Shown here: one piece after another, positions 9,657-21,790 of the stretch | How the letters are laid out: the number at the start of each line of letters is the position of its first letter | Position numbering within the stretch: position 1 is the stretch's first letter | Made by a program: the position numbers and the translations under genes | The notes under the pieces: generated by a model | What the model saw: only the letters and a program-made list of their open reading frames with translations | Told to the model about the DNA's origin: nothing | Database searches by the model: none | Source: Hippopus hippopus | Lineage: Eukaryota; Mollusca; Bivalvia; Cardiida; Cardiidae | NCBI GenBank assembly: GCA_946811185.2 | Contig: OX328112.1 | Location: forward strand, 32,581,562 to 32,645,561 | DNA: 64,000 nucleotides | Reading direction: 5' to 3'

Positions 9657-10400
9657 ATGAACTTTGATAAGTCTAACCCTGTTTGTTCAAAACTACAGAA
9701 TTCTGACATTTTAAGAAATATAGATAAAAAACTTTCACATTTAGATTATAATAAAAAAGATGAATTAAAAAAGTTAATTTCTGAATATGAGCACCTGTTC
9801 CCTGATATTCCAACACGGACAAATACAATATACCATGATGTGAACATTGCAAATTCAAAACCAGTGAAACAACATCCATATCGAATGAACCCCAAGAAAC
9901 TGGAGCATCTTAGAGAGGAAATCAAGTATCTATTGGACAATGACTTTATTGAACCTAGTCAAAGTGAATGGAGTTCTCACTGTATTCTTGTACCAAAGTC
10001 AGATGGAACTTTTCGTATGTGCACTGACTATAGAAAAGTTAATACTGTGACCAAGACTGATTCACTTCCAGTGCCAAGAGTAGATGACTGCATTGACAAT
10101 ATTGGTCATGCAAAATACGTAACCAAATCTGATCTTCTAAAAGGATTTTTGGCAAATTCCTCTCACTGAAAGAGCTAAAGAGATCTCTGCATTTGTAACT
10201 CCTTATGGACGTGATCAGCGCAAAGTTATGCCGTTTTTTGGGATGAAAAACTAACCGACAACATTTCAATGTCTTATCATTATGATAATACCTGGACTGG
10301 ACGACTGTAGGGCCTACATCGATGACTCCATCATTCACAGCAATGATTGGGATGAACATCAGAAGACTATCAGAGAATTTTTTTTTTCGACTGACTGACC
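9657..10400 (+). pseudogene. pol: Reverse transcriptase fragment of element A (copy 1)
   Basis: The frame 9657-10169 holds the N-terminal half of RT: a leader with EYEHLFPDIPTRT, then EWSSHCILVPKSDGTFRMC and DYRKVNTVT. An extra T at about 10147 shifts the frame at the FDLLKGFW motif. Beyond it are scraps (VMPFFGMKN) and the polymerase motif YIDD (10315-10326) in another frame, with sequence between them deleted. RNase H is absent. Copy 2 shares the extra T; copy 3 does not. Confidence 0.75.
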
Positions 10401-10559
10401 AAATTAACAATTATTCTTGTTAAAAGTGAATTTTGTCTTGAGTTTAACTTGTAACATTTGTCTTTATGTTTAATGTATTTTCATGTACATTTATTTGTAA
10501 TGATATTTTCTATCTTCAGACAAAAGAAAGTTTTACTTCTTAAAACTTTCTTTTCCTTT

Positions 10560-10570
10560 AGGAGAGGAAG
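10560..10570 (+). promoter_or_regulatory. Polypurine tract of element A
   Basis: AGGAGAGGAAG abuts the 3' LTR and would prime plus-strand synthesis. Equivalent tracts are at 19111-19121 and 27663-27673 (the latter has G for A at one position). Confidence 0.75.
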
Positions 10571-11144
10571 TGTTATATAATTAGGATATACATGTAACCT
10601 GTTTTCAGAGTATTCTAGAAACATAAAGAACATTCATTGGTTTTTCCATTGTGGTTATTTTTAGTAACAGGTTGTTAGTAAACAAGTTGTTTACTTATAC
10701 ATGTTGTCATCTTTCTAGAAAAGACTAATCTAGAATTTTCCAAGCTGATATAAATAGGAGTGACTTACTTGGTGGATTTGGATTTTGAAGTTATACTTGT
10801 GGCTTTGAGGATATAGAATTAGTGAAGTGTTGGATTTAACTTGGGATATAGATCTGTAAGTTGGAATCATTTATTTTTTAAACAGGTTACTAATATCTAT
10901 TTGCAAGTTAAAACTATCGTTAATTTAGGTTTTAGGAACAAGAAATTTCATACTTTTTGTAGTCTAAACATAATTCCTAATTTTGAGGGACTGATTCTAT
11001 TTCTTGTTTTAAGATTAAAAATTGTCAAAATTTCATTCAAAATTAACTGTTATTGTACTCTTTTGTCTTTATTCATTAATAAATATTGTTAACTGTGAAA
11101 GGCTTGTTGCTGGTTTTCTTTCTAGTTATGCTTGTCTCATAACA
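10571..11144 (+). repeat. 3' LTR of element A, copy 1
   Basis: 574 bp, beginning TGTTATATAATTAGG and ending CTCATAACA, followed by ACGG. Short open frames within it have no recognisable domain. Confidence 0.85.
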
Positions 11145-13234
11145 ACGGTTGAATGCATATGGCTAGCGAGGGCTCAGGCTCGGAATATGTCGTGAGCCGA
11201 CATGTGCCTCAACTGAACGCAACTACATAGTTGAACCCCTATATTGTCAGTGTCACTTTTACGGAGACTACAATCTGAGGATGGTTTCTGTGACAATGCA
11301 CTCATATATGGCACTTACTTGCACAGGGAAACATGACTTTTACATTTGCAACACCAATATGGCTGTTTTTCCTGAAATTAGAAAACAGTAACAACACATA
11401 AAAATTTTCTTCAAATCAGAATGACAAAATTGATTAATGTCATTAGACAGATATGTGCAGAAATGGATTGGAATGGCAAACTTTACACAAACTCACTCTT
11501 AGAGCTTTTGAAAACATTGTGGAAAAAAGAGAAAATACTGATAACCAGAATTTTTGCCTCTTGCCACCATGTTTTCTATTCTTTTTAATGGACTGGAATG
11601 TCAAACTTTACACAAACTCGCAGTTGGTTTTTGCCTGCGGATAAGTGCAATAATTGACCGTTGGCTGAAACCGGTTTCGTACTCTAGTCTATGTATCAAT
11701 GTCGTCTGCGTTTTAGAGATTCAGCCATGTCATAACGGGCTCAAAGATCGTAATGTCTATTTTGCACATATTTCAGAGCCACAGTCTGGACAGGCAAACT
11801 TATTGTGGGTAAACACTACTGCTGCAAAGAAAAGGGGTTAATTAATGAGGAATGAAACCGATTTCGAACTCTAGTTTATATATCAATGTCGTCTGCTTTT
11901 TAGAGATTCAGCCATGTGATTATGGGCCAAGGGCACAGAATGCCTGTTTGGTACAAATATTCAGATCCACAACATGGCCAGGCAAAATTATTGTAGGTAA
12001 ACACAAAGAAAAGGGGTTAATTAATGAGGAATAAAACCAATTTCAGACTCTTGTCTACATGTAACCATGTTGACTAGTTGTTTCCGTTTAAAGAGAAATA
12101 ACTATTGTAGAACCCTATCATTTGCTTTATGAGGTTATCTCCCTTAATTGTTATATACAAAGCAATGTTGTCTGCGCTTTTGGGATTCAACTATGTCATT
12201 ACGGGCCCAGGGCACATAATGTCTCTTTGACACACAGATTCAGAGCCACAGCCTGGCTTGACTAATTTGTTCTGGGTAAACACTATCCTTACAAAGAAAA
12301 GAGGATAATTAATGAGAATGAAATTTTACACACAGTTTTAAGATATTTATCAAAGCCTTACACTTAAAACTAAGTAAGAGCCAAGTATTTTAGAGAAAAG
12401 GGAGAGAAAAGAGTTAAAGGAAACAAGAGAGAGAGAATAAAAATGAAGGATTATAGGTTTGAACCCCTGAAGAACACCGTGATCATGACTAAAAATAATT
12501 TCATACTGTCTACCAAGCCCACTGGGCCATGGGAGCAGTTGAGTTCAACAAGAAAAAATTAACTATTTATATATAGCCTCCCCTCTTAAACAATCGGGAC
12601 GCCGTTATTTTCACGTGACCGTGAAAAATACAACGATTGTCATTGTTTGGAAAAATGGTTGATAAAGAAAGTTAATGTCTATTTTATAGGCTGATATGTA
12701 ATCCTCAGTAGCCCGGCACATATTTATGATAGATACACGCCAAGAAATATCACAATTAAGCTCGACTTTGAATGAGACAAGATCAGACTGTGAACCTTTT
12801 GGCCCCGGGATTTTTCGCCCCTATTTTCAAACTGAATTTTCTTTGTTGTCCAGTCTAGCCCTCATGCTCCACATTGATACTTTGCATGTGTTGAGACCAT
12901 CAACGGGCGATGTAAACGTAATGGGGAATCACAGCATAGTTGGCTGTATAAACCAGCAAGACAACTTTTCAAGAAGCCAGTGGTACCTGTCGCATAAAAA
13001 GGACAAACACACAAGTGCCCCTTTCTCTCCATTACATTTTTGAACTCATCAAAAACAAAATTCTGTTTAAGATCAATCTGAACCTTTATGATGGTAAATT
13101 GAAGACATTTTGACAGGCATAATGGGGTTAGACTGAGTAGAAAAGGATAGGGAGCAGTTCTGTTTTGTGCAGTCAGGGAAAATAATTCAACTTTGGTTTT
13201 GGAAAACCCTGATAGTTTTGGAAGGTTTAATCAG
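11145..13234. other. Host segment of tandem unit 1, non-coding
   Basis: About 2.1 kb separate element A from the next LTR B. It contains a degenerate copy of MITE family 1 (core around 11500-11580: 'gaaaacattgtgg' and 'ataaccag') and two related blocks around 11690-11850 and 11880-12040 with the shared phrases 'agagattcagccatgt' and 'aaaaggggttaattaatgagg'. A third, weaker block lies near 12170-12320. The short frames (for example 12726-13043) have no family resemblance and are treated as chance. Confidence 0.6.
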
Positions 13235-13238
13235 TTAT

Positions 13239-14854
13239 TGTTACGGGTTGTTGCGGCAGGGGCAAAAGGGAGTCGATCTGTGCAGTGCTACATAAAGTTT
13301 TAATAAGTCCAATAAAATGGGTGTTCTATACAAAGTCGATCTATTTAAATCTATCAATCTCTTGAATCTCTGAATGTCTTACTGTCTGAATCTCGTCCCC
13401 TAAAATTTCGTTCCCTAAAAGAAAGATAAAGCACCTTAAGATTCCAGCCTTTAAGTCTTACACGTAAAGCGCAATCTGACTTGTAAAACAATATGAAGTT
13501 GGAGACGGTGCAACCAAAGACAAATATTTCAATTACTGAAATATAAGTCATTTTAAGCACAGTCAGCAACTTAATACAAACATTGAACGAAACCGAAAAC
13601 TGACAGTTTAGCTAAATACAGCAAAACATTGTAACAATTGAATAAAATATCGTAGTAAGGCTATTAACATAATCATCTATTGGCACAATAATTAAAAGCA
13701 CGGTAAGTATCAAATAATAACATTTATCTGCTTTACACGAGAGTTTAACGTCGATTTTACAGCTTAAGTCATTCCCAAGGCAACCAGTGCACCTATACAT
13801 GTGTTTCCTGAGTTTCTCACTCGAACCTTGAAACAGCATTCTTTCAAAGCTACTGACTGCTTTTCTCACATGAATGAGAGATGAGAGACCCTCGCAAAGA
13901 AAAGTTTACCGTAATCAGGTATCGAACCTGTGACCTCAAGGTCACGAATCAGATACGCTAACCACTGAGCTTACCGACTGGTCTCAGAAGATACGAACCA
14001 TGCTAAGTAAGTTTAATTATCTATCAATGATAAAAAACAATACATACAAGTTCATTACCAATTCATCAAACTGATCGGACTAGGGTGAGCCAGGTCCGTA
14101 CACAAACACATGCAGTCTTCTCTCTCGACCACTGAAATATTATTAGTGCAAACTAATCAATGGTTAGGAAAGAATTCATTAATCAAGACAGGAAGGAAAG
14201 TATCAGAGAAAAAAGGAAACAAAGGTAAGTAGATGCAAAGAAGGTTGAGCAGAGATGAACATTCTATTATACAATTGATGTATTCATGTCAAACGGATAA
14301 GCATCTATAAATAGCCCTTTCCTTGCTATGAAATTCCCGTCCTTGTCTTGCTTTGGCGTTACAAAATAAATTAAGAACAAGCAAACTCTACTTGTTTCAG
14401 CCTATACAGAAAAATGTGTTCGGAAAAGCAAAAATACACATCTTAACCGAGTACGCAAAATACAAACAAATCTTTAAAGAAACAAGTATTCAAAAATAGC
14501 AAAAGTATAAGTTTTAACTAGTAAGTAAAATACAACTTACAATTTCTACAATTCCTCGTCCTCAAGCACATTTACATACTAAATCTTCAGACCTGACTGA
14601 AGAACCAGATTTGAATGCTATACTTTTAAGTTAAACAGAGCTTTAGATCACTTTGTCGCTCGTACGTGACATGACTGAAATTGTTTGTCAGGCGAAGGAA
14701 AGCAAGAAATGGTGAGTACTAATCACTAAGCGCACATGGAAATCAAAAGGAATGTGCTCACCTTCAACAATCAAAGTACTGAAAGTGCTGTTTTGAAAAA
14801 TAGTTGTTACCAAATCAAAGTGCTGTAATTTCTGTGAAAAGTGAGACTGTTACA
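13239..14854 (-). repeat. Solo LTR of element B (unit 2)
   Basis: 1616 bp with TGTTACGGG...TGTTACA ends, flanked on both sides by TTAT (13235-13238 and 14855-14858). No internal region is attached, so it is a solo LTR left by LTR-LTR recombination or copied as such in the array. Confidence 0.85.
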
Positions 14855-15627
14855 TTATATTGGCATGAGTAGGCTGAGAACAACAAAAGGAAAGGGGTTG
14901 GTCACATTGCACGGTGTTATATAATTAGGATATACATGTAGCCTGTTTTCGGAGTATTCTAGAAACATAAAGAACATTCATTGGTTTTTCCATTGTGGTT
15001 AGTAAACAAGTTGTTTACTTATACATGTTGTCATCTTTCTAGAAAAGACCAATCTAGAATTTTCCAAGCTGATATAAATAGGAGTGACTTACTTGGTGGA
15101 TTTGGATTTTGAAGTTATACTTGTGGCTTTGAGGATACAGAATAAGTGAAACGTGTTGGATTTAACTTGGGATATAGATCTGTAAGTTGGAATCATTTAT
15201 TTTTTAAACAGGTTACTCATATCTATTTGCAAGTTAAAACTATCGTTAATTTAGGTTTTAGGAATCAGAAATTTCATACTTTTTATAGTCTAAACATAAT
15301 TCTTAATTTTGAGGGACTGATTCTATTTCTTGTTTTAAGATTAAATTTTGTCAAAATTTCATTCAAAATTAACTGTTATTGTACTCTTTTGTCTTTATTC
15401 ATTAATAAATATTGTTAATTGTGAAAGGCTTTTTGCTGGTTTTCTTTCTAGTTACGCTTGTCTCGTAACAGAAATTGGGGGTCGTCCGGGATTGATCATC
15501 TAGTCATTTTGGATATACTTCGAAATTATTTTGAACTTGTTACAGTATTAAAGTTTATTAGATAATAAAAATAATAATAAAAAAATAAAATTTGATTATT
15601 AGTCTACTGAACAAGCAAAAAGCAATC

Positions 15628-16131
15628 ATGTCTTTTGATCTTGAAAAATTTATTGCTGAACCTTCTCAGGAGTTGTTAAATTTGGCAAAAAAGTCTGATT
15701 TATTAGATCTTGCTTCTCATTTTAAACTGACTGCCATTAAAGGTACTATGTTAAAGCATGAAATTAAGAATTCTATTGTTCAGTTTTTAGTTGATGAAGA
15801 AATACTTGACTCGTCTGCTCTGTCTCTTATTCTTGTGTCTCAGACAGACCTTAAAACTAATATTGAGTTAGAAAAATTAAAACTACAGAATGAAAAAGAA
15901 GAAAGGATGAAAGAAAATGAATTAAAATTAAAATCAGAGCAAGAAGAAAAAGAATTAAAAATAAAATTAGAGCAAGAAGAAAAAGAATTGAAAATAAAAT
16001 TAGAGCAAGAAGAAAGAATGAAAGAAAAAGAATTAGAGTTAGAAAAAGAAAAAATATATGTTGAATTAGAAGAAAGAGAAAAGGATAGGCAATTTCAGAT
16101 GAGAATAAAGAAAAACCATCTGTGCATGTGA
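15628..16131 (+). CDS. gag: Gag N-terminal part of element A (copy 2)
   Basis: Same as the copy 1 gene at 7081-7584, with a few substitutions (for example N for I before the coiled coil) that are shared with copy 3. The likely start is ATG 15628. The capsid part follows in the -1 frame. Confidence 0.65.
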   Translation: MSFDLEKFIAEPSQELLNLAKKSDLLDLASHFKLTAIKGTMLKHEIKNSIVQFLVDEEILDSSALSLILVSQTDLKTNIELEKLKLQNEKEERMKENELKLKSEQEEKELKIKLEQEEKELKIKLEQEERMKEKELELEKEKIYVELEEREKDRQFQMRIKKNHLCM

Positions 16132-16859
16132 TTAATGACTTTGACATAACAAAACACCTCAGACTTGTTCCGCCATTTCAAGAACGCGAAGTTGATAAAT
16201 ACTTTTCTCATTTTGAAAGATTTGCTGAAAATTTGAAATGGTCGAAAGAACACTGGACCTTACTCTTGCAAAGCGTTGTAACTGGAAAGGCTCGCGATAT
16301 TTTTTCTCAACTAGGTAATGAACAGCTCTCTAATTATGATAATGTTAAGGAATTAATTCTAAAGGCTTATGAATTGGTACCTGAAGCATATAGACAAAAA
16401 ATTAGGAATTGCAGAAAAGAAAATGGTCAAACCCATGTTGAATTTGCTAGAACTAAAGAACATTTATTTGATAGGTGGTGCCATTCAAAGAAAATAAATT
16501 CAGATCATGGAAAACTTAGACGATTATTGTTAGTTGAAGAATTCAAAAGGTGCATTAATTCAGATATAAAAACTTTCTTAGGCGAGAAAGAAGTTGAAAC
16601 TTTAGAAGAAGCTGCTTGCTTAGCAGACAACTTTGCCTTGACACATAAGGTCTCTTTCATAAGTAAATCAAACCGTCGAAAACCTTTTTATTCATCTACT
16701 GGTCCTAAACCAAATTTTAATCAAAATAATGACAACTCCAATCGGAATAGTCCCAAACCCAAGTCTCCTTATGAAGCCAAAGGTCAAAATCCCTTATATC
16801 GACCCACTTGTAATTATTGCAAAGAATTAGGTCATATTATTTCTTTTGTCCTGTTTTAA
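16122..16859 (+). pseudogene. gag: Gag capsid and partial zinc knuckle of element A (copy 2)
   Basis: One open 245-codon frame covers the whole capsid region and a basic Asn/Pro-rich segment, ending in CNYCKELGH followed by a frameshift that removes the last knuckle cysteine. The upstream frame break at about 16100 keeps it out of frame with the Gag N-terminus. Unlike copy 1, the capsid itself is uninterrupted. Confidence 0.7.
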
Positions 16860-17590
16860 AAAGAAAACGGGAAAAACAAGAAAGTTTTAAGCCTACAGGC
16901 TTTACTTCATTAAAGTCTACACCTCAGTCATGTTTTAATGACCAAACTTGTGTCCAGACCAAAGTACCAGAGACTGACACTGTTATGGAGATTTATGAAC
17001 CATTCTTATCAGATGGTTTTGTGTCACTAGAAAGTGATTTTGCCCAGTCTACCCCTATTAAAATTTTACGTGGTACTGGAGCTTCTCAATCTCTTATTTT
17101 AGCAGATGTCCTGCCTTTTTCTGAGAAGAATTCTTCTGGGACAAGTGTCCTTATTCAGGGTGTAGAATGTGGATTTGTTAATGTTCCGCTTCAAAACATT
17201 TATTTGTCTTCAGACTTAATTAATGGTCCAGTGACTGTTGGTATTAGAAAAAATTTACCTTTTAAAGGTGTTTATTTGTTATTAGGCAATGATTTAGCCG
17301 GAGATAAGGTAATTGTTAATCCACTTGTAACCGACACACTTTGCATGGATCAATCACCCGATCCAATTAAGGAAGAAATTCCTGACCTTTACCCGTCATG
17401 TGCAGTAACTAGAGCTATGGTAAAGAAAGCCATTTTGACTGAAAATCAGTCTGATACTGACTTATCTGATTCTTTGTTGGTCATTTATTTAAAAATGAAA
17501 TTAACAGATCTTTTTCACAAAACCTGTCTGAAAGTCAGACAAATTCCAAACATAATTCATCAGAATTGGATTACACATCTTCACCCTTAG
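16817..17590 (+). pseudogene. pol: Protease region of element A (copy 2), active-site Asp replaced
   Basis: As in copy 1: the RGTGAS motif (Gly in place of the catalytic Asp, codon 17072-17074), with YLLLGNDLAG downstream, and a TAG before the integrase part. The glycine-encoding GGT and following bases match copy 1 and not the C/T variant of copy 3. Confidence 0.7.
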
Positions 17591-17593
17591 TTA

Positions 17594-18166
17594 ATGAAGG
17601 CCATGATACAAGGTGAAGACCAACACAATGATCCAGAAATAGCACCTTTATTTCAAAAAGCTGTTAGTGAAACTGATCTTTCACAGGAACCTGTCTGTTT
17701 TTATTTAAAAAATGGAATATTAATGAGAAAGTGGCGCCCTCCTGAAGTCTCTGTTGATGATGAGCGGGCTGTCAATCATCAAGTTGTCATTCCTAAATCT
17801 TATAGATCAGAAATATTAAGCTTAGCTCTTGAAACACCTATGTCAGGTCATTTAGGTATCAATAAAACCTATCACAAAATTCTTAATCATTTAGAGAAAA
17901 CTCAGTGTAAAATGAAAGAAAGATATGACAAGATTACTAAAGAAAGAAATTTTAAACCTGGAGATAAAGTTTTAGCTCTTCTACCAATTCCTGGTAGGCC
18001 TCTACAAGCAAGCAAGAGAAAAAGGTCAGTGACTTAAATTACGTGATAACAACTCCTGACAGGCGAAAGCAAAAACAATTATGCCATATTAATATGTTAA
18101 AAGAATATGTTGTTAGGGATAATTCAAATATTTTACCAATAAATGTAGTCACCTCAGTCCCTCAAA
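17594..18166 (+). pseudogene. pol: Integrase remnant of element A (copy 2)
   Basis: H2C2 zinc head joined to the integrase C-terminal region with the catalytic core deleted, and the same frameshift near the 3' end as copy 1. It shares Cys in the QEPVCFYLK stretch with copy 1, where copy 3 has Arg. Confidence 0.7.
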
Positions 18167-18207
18167 ATTAAAATCACATTAACCATGAAGACATAAATTG
18201 TGAAGAA

Positions 18208-18950
18208 ATGAACTTTGATAAGTCTAACCCTGTTTGTTCAAAACTACAGAATTCTGACATTTTAAGAAATATAGATAAAAAACTTTCACATTTAGATTAT
18301 AATAAAAAAGATGAATTAAAAAAGTTAATTTCTGAATATGAGCACCTGTTCCCTGATATTCCAACACGGACAAATACAATATACCATGATGTGAACATTG
18401 CAAATTCAAAACCAGTGAAACAACATCCATATCGAATGAACCCCAAGAAACTGGAGCATCTTAGAGAGGAAATCAAGTATCTATTGGACAATGACTTTAT
18501 TGAACCTAGTCAAAGTGAATGGAGTTCTCACTGTATTCTTGTACCAAAGTCAGATGGAACTTTTCGTATGTGCACTGACTATAGAAAAGTTAATACTGTG
18601 ACCAAGACTGATTCACTTCCAGTGCCAAGAGTAGATGACTGCATTGACAATATTGGTCATGCAAAATACGTAACCAAATCTGATCTTCTAAAAGGATTTT
18701 TGGCAAATTCCTCTCACTGAAAGAGCTAAAGAGATCTCTGCATTTGTAACTCCTTATGGACGTGATCAGCGCAAAGTTATGCCGTTTTTTGGGATGAAAA
18801 ACTAACCGACAACATTTCAATGTCTTATCATTATGATAATACCTGGACTGGACGACTGTAGGGCCTACATCGATGACTCCATCATTCACAGCAATGATTG
18901 GGATGAACATCAGAAGACTATCAGAGAATTTTTTTTTTCGACTGACTGAC
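18208..18950 (+). pseudogene. pol: Reverse transcriptase fragment of element A (copy 2)
   Basis: Same structure as copy 1, including the extra T that breaks the frame at FDLLKGFW (ends at 18720) and His for Pro in EWSSHCIL. The YIDD motif is at 18866-18877 in another frame. RNase H is missing. Confidence 0.75.
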
Positions 18951-19696
18951 CAAATTAACAATTATTCTTGTTAAAAGTGAATTTTGTCTTGAGTTTAACT
19001 TGTAACATTTGTCTTTATGTTTAATGTATTTTCATGTACATTTATGTGTAATGATATTTTCTATCTTCAGACAAAAGAAAGTTTTACTTCTTAAAACTTT
19101 CTTTTCCTTTAGGAGAGGAAGTGTTATATAATTAGGATATACATGTAACCTGTTTTCAGAGTATTCTAGAAACATAAAGAACATTCATTGGTTTTTCCAT
19201 TGTGGTTATTTTTAGTAACAGGTTGTTAGTAAACAAGTTGTTTACTTATACATGTTGTCATCTTTCTAGAAAAGACTAATCTAGAATTTTCCAAGCTGAT
19301 ATAAATAGGAGTGACTTACTTGGTGGATTTGGATTTTGAAGTTATACTTGTGGCTTTGAGGATATAGAATTAGTGAAGTGTTGGATTTAACTTGGGATAT
19401 AGATCTGTAAGTTGGAATCATTTATTTTTTAAACAGGTTACTAATATCTATTTGCAAGTTAAAACTATCGTTAATTTAGGTTTTAGGAACAAGAAATTTC
19501 ATACTTTTTGTAGTCTAAACATAATTCCTAATTTTGAGGGACTGATTCTATTTCTTGTTTTCAGATTAAAAATTGTCAAAATTTCATTCAAAATTAACTG
19601 TTATTGTACTCTTTTTGTCTTTATTCATTAATAAATATTGTTAACTGTGAAAGGCTTGTTGCTGGTTTTCTTTCTAGTTATGCTTGTCTCATAACA

Positions 19697-21786
19697 ACGG
19701 TTGAATGCATATGGCTAGCGAGGGCTCAGGCTCGGAATATGTCGTGAGCCGACATGTGCCTCAACTGAACGCAACTACATAGTTGAACCCCTATATTGTC
19801 AGTGTCACTTTTACGGAGACTACAATCTGAGGATGGTTTCTGTGACAATGCACTCATATATGGCACTTACTTGCACAGGGAAACATGACTTTTACATTTG
19901 CAACACCAATATGGCTGTTTTTCCTGAAATTAGAAAACAGTAACAACACATAAAAATTTTCTTCAAATCAGAATGACAAAATTGATTAATGTCATTAGAC
20001 AGATATGTGCAGAAATGGATTGGAATGGCAAACTTTACACAAACTCACTCTTAGAGCTTTTGAAAACATTGTGGAAAAAAGAGAAAATACTGATAACCAG
20101 AATTTTTGCCTCTTGCCACCATGTTTTCTATTCTTTTTAATGGACTGGAATGTCAAACTTTACACAAACTCGCAGTTGGTTTTTGCCTGCGGATAAGTGC
20201 AATAATTGACCGTTGGCTGAAACCGGTTTCGTACTCTAGTCTATGTATCAATGTCGTCTGCGTTTTAGAGATTCAGCCATGTCATAACGGGCTCAAAGAT
20301 CGTAATGTCTATTTTGCACATATTTCAGAGCCACAGCCTGGACAGGCAAACTTATTGTGGGTAAACACTACTGCTGCAAAGAAAAGGGGTTAATTAATGA
20401 GGAATGAAACCGATTTCGAACTCTAGTTTATATATCAATGTCGTCTGCTTTTTAGAGATTCAGCCATGTGATTATGGGCCAAGGGCACAGAATGCCTGTT
20501 TGGTACAAATATTCAGATCCACAACATGGCCAGGCAAAATTATTGTAGGTAAACACAAAGAAAAGGGGTTAATTAATGAGGAATAAAACCAATTTCAGAC
20601 TCTTGTCTACATGTAACCATGTTGACTAGTTGTTTCCGTTTAAAGAGAAATAACTATTGTAGAACCCTATCATTTGCTTTATGAGGTTATCTCCCTTAAT
20701 TGTTATATACAAAGCAATGTTGTCTGCGCTTTTGGGATTCAACTATGTCATTACGGGCCCAGGGCACATAATGTCTCTTTGACACACAGATTCAGAGCCA
20801 CAGCCTGGCTTGACTAATTTGTTCTGGGTAAACACTATCCTTACAAAGAAAAGAGGATAATTAATGAGAATGAAATTTTACACACAGTTTTAAGATATTT
20901 ATCAAAGCCTTACACTTAAAACTAAGTAAGAGCCAAGTATTTTAGAGAAAAGGGAGAGAAAAGAGTTAAAGGAAACAAGAGAGAGGGAATAAAAATGAAG
21001 GATTATAGGTTTGAACCCCTGAAGAACACCGTGATCATGACTAAAAATAATTTCATACTGTCTACCAAGCCCACTGGGCCATGGGAGCAGTTGAGTTCAA
21101 CAAGAAAAAATTAACTATTTATATATAGCCTCCCCTCTTAAACAATCGGGACGCCGTTATTTTCACGTGACCGTGAAAAATACAACGATTGTCATTGTTT
21201 GGAAAAATGGTTGATAAAGAAAGTTAATGTCTATTTTATAGGCTGATATGTAATCCTCAGTAGCCCGGCACATATTTATGATAGATACACGCCAAGAAAT
21301 ATCACAATTAAGCTCGACTTTGAATGAGACAAGATCAGACTGTGAACCTTTTGGCCCCGGGATTTTTCGCCCCTATTTTCAAACTGAATTTTCTTTGTTG
21401 TCCAGTCTAGCCCTCATGCTCCACATTGATACTTTGCATGTGTTGAGACCATCAACGGGCGATGTAAACGTAATGGGGAATCACAGCATAGTTGGCTGTA
21501 TAAACCAGCAAGACAACTTTTCAAGAAGCCAGTGGTACCTGTCGCATAAAAAGGACAAACACACAAGTGCCCCTTTCTCTCCATTACATTTTTGAACTCA
21601 TCAAAAACAAAATTCTGTTTAAGATCAATCTGAACCTTTATGATGGTAAATTGAAGACATTTTGACAGGCATAATGGGGTTAGACTGAGTAGAAAAGGAT
21701 AGGGAGCAGTTCTGTTTTGTGCAGTCAGGGAAAATAATTCAACTTTGGTTTTGGAAAACCCTGATAGTTTTGGAAGGTTTAATCAG
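19697..21786. other. Host segment of tandem unit 2, non-coding
   Basis: Nearly identical to 11145-13234, with only isolated substitutions. It contains the same degenerate MITE-like blocks and no supportable gene. Confidence 0.6.
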
Positions 21787-21790
21787 TTAT

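Larger units (their letters stand above)
6354..11144 (+). mobile_element. Ty3/gypsy-type LTR retrotransposon (element A), copy 1, decayed
   Basis: The LTRs at 6354-6923 and 10571-11144 are flanked by a 4-bp duplication ACGG (6350-6353 and 11145-11148). The internal region carries a primer-binding site, gag, a protease, an integrase remnant and an RT fragment, then a polypurine tract. Integrase lies before RT, the order of the Gmr1-like branch of Ty3/gypsy. Frameshifts, an inactive-looking protease and missing integrase core, RT middle and RNase H show this copy cannot move on its own. Confidence 0.85.
14915..19696 (+). mobile_element. Element A, copy 2 (unit 2)
   Basis: LTRs are at 14915-15470 (556 bp) and 19122-19696 (575 bp), with ACGG on both sides (14911-14914, 19697-19700). 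The 5' LTR lacks about 18 bases around 15000 that are present in the 3' LTR. Upstream of about 16.5 kb this copy agrees with copy 3; from about 17.08 kb on it agrees with copy 1. Confidence 0.85.

Noticed and set aside
9673..9940. Minus-strand frames over the RT fragment of element A
   Set aside because: Shadows of the plus-strand RT frame.
12726..13043. 105-codon frame conserved in three host segments
   Set aside because: Conserved only because the units are near-identical. No domain, and the flanks are repeat-derived.
15857..16147. 96-codon Leu/Phe-rich minus-strand frame that looks like a membrane protein
   Set aside because: Antisense of the Glu/Lys coiled coil in gag; AAA/GAA codons read as TTT/TTC on the other strand.
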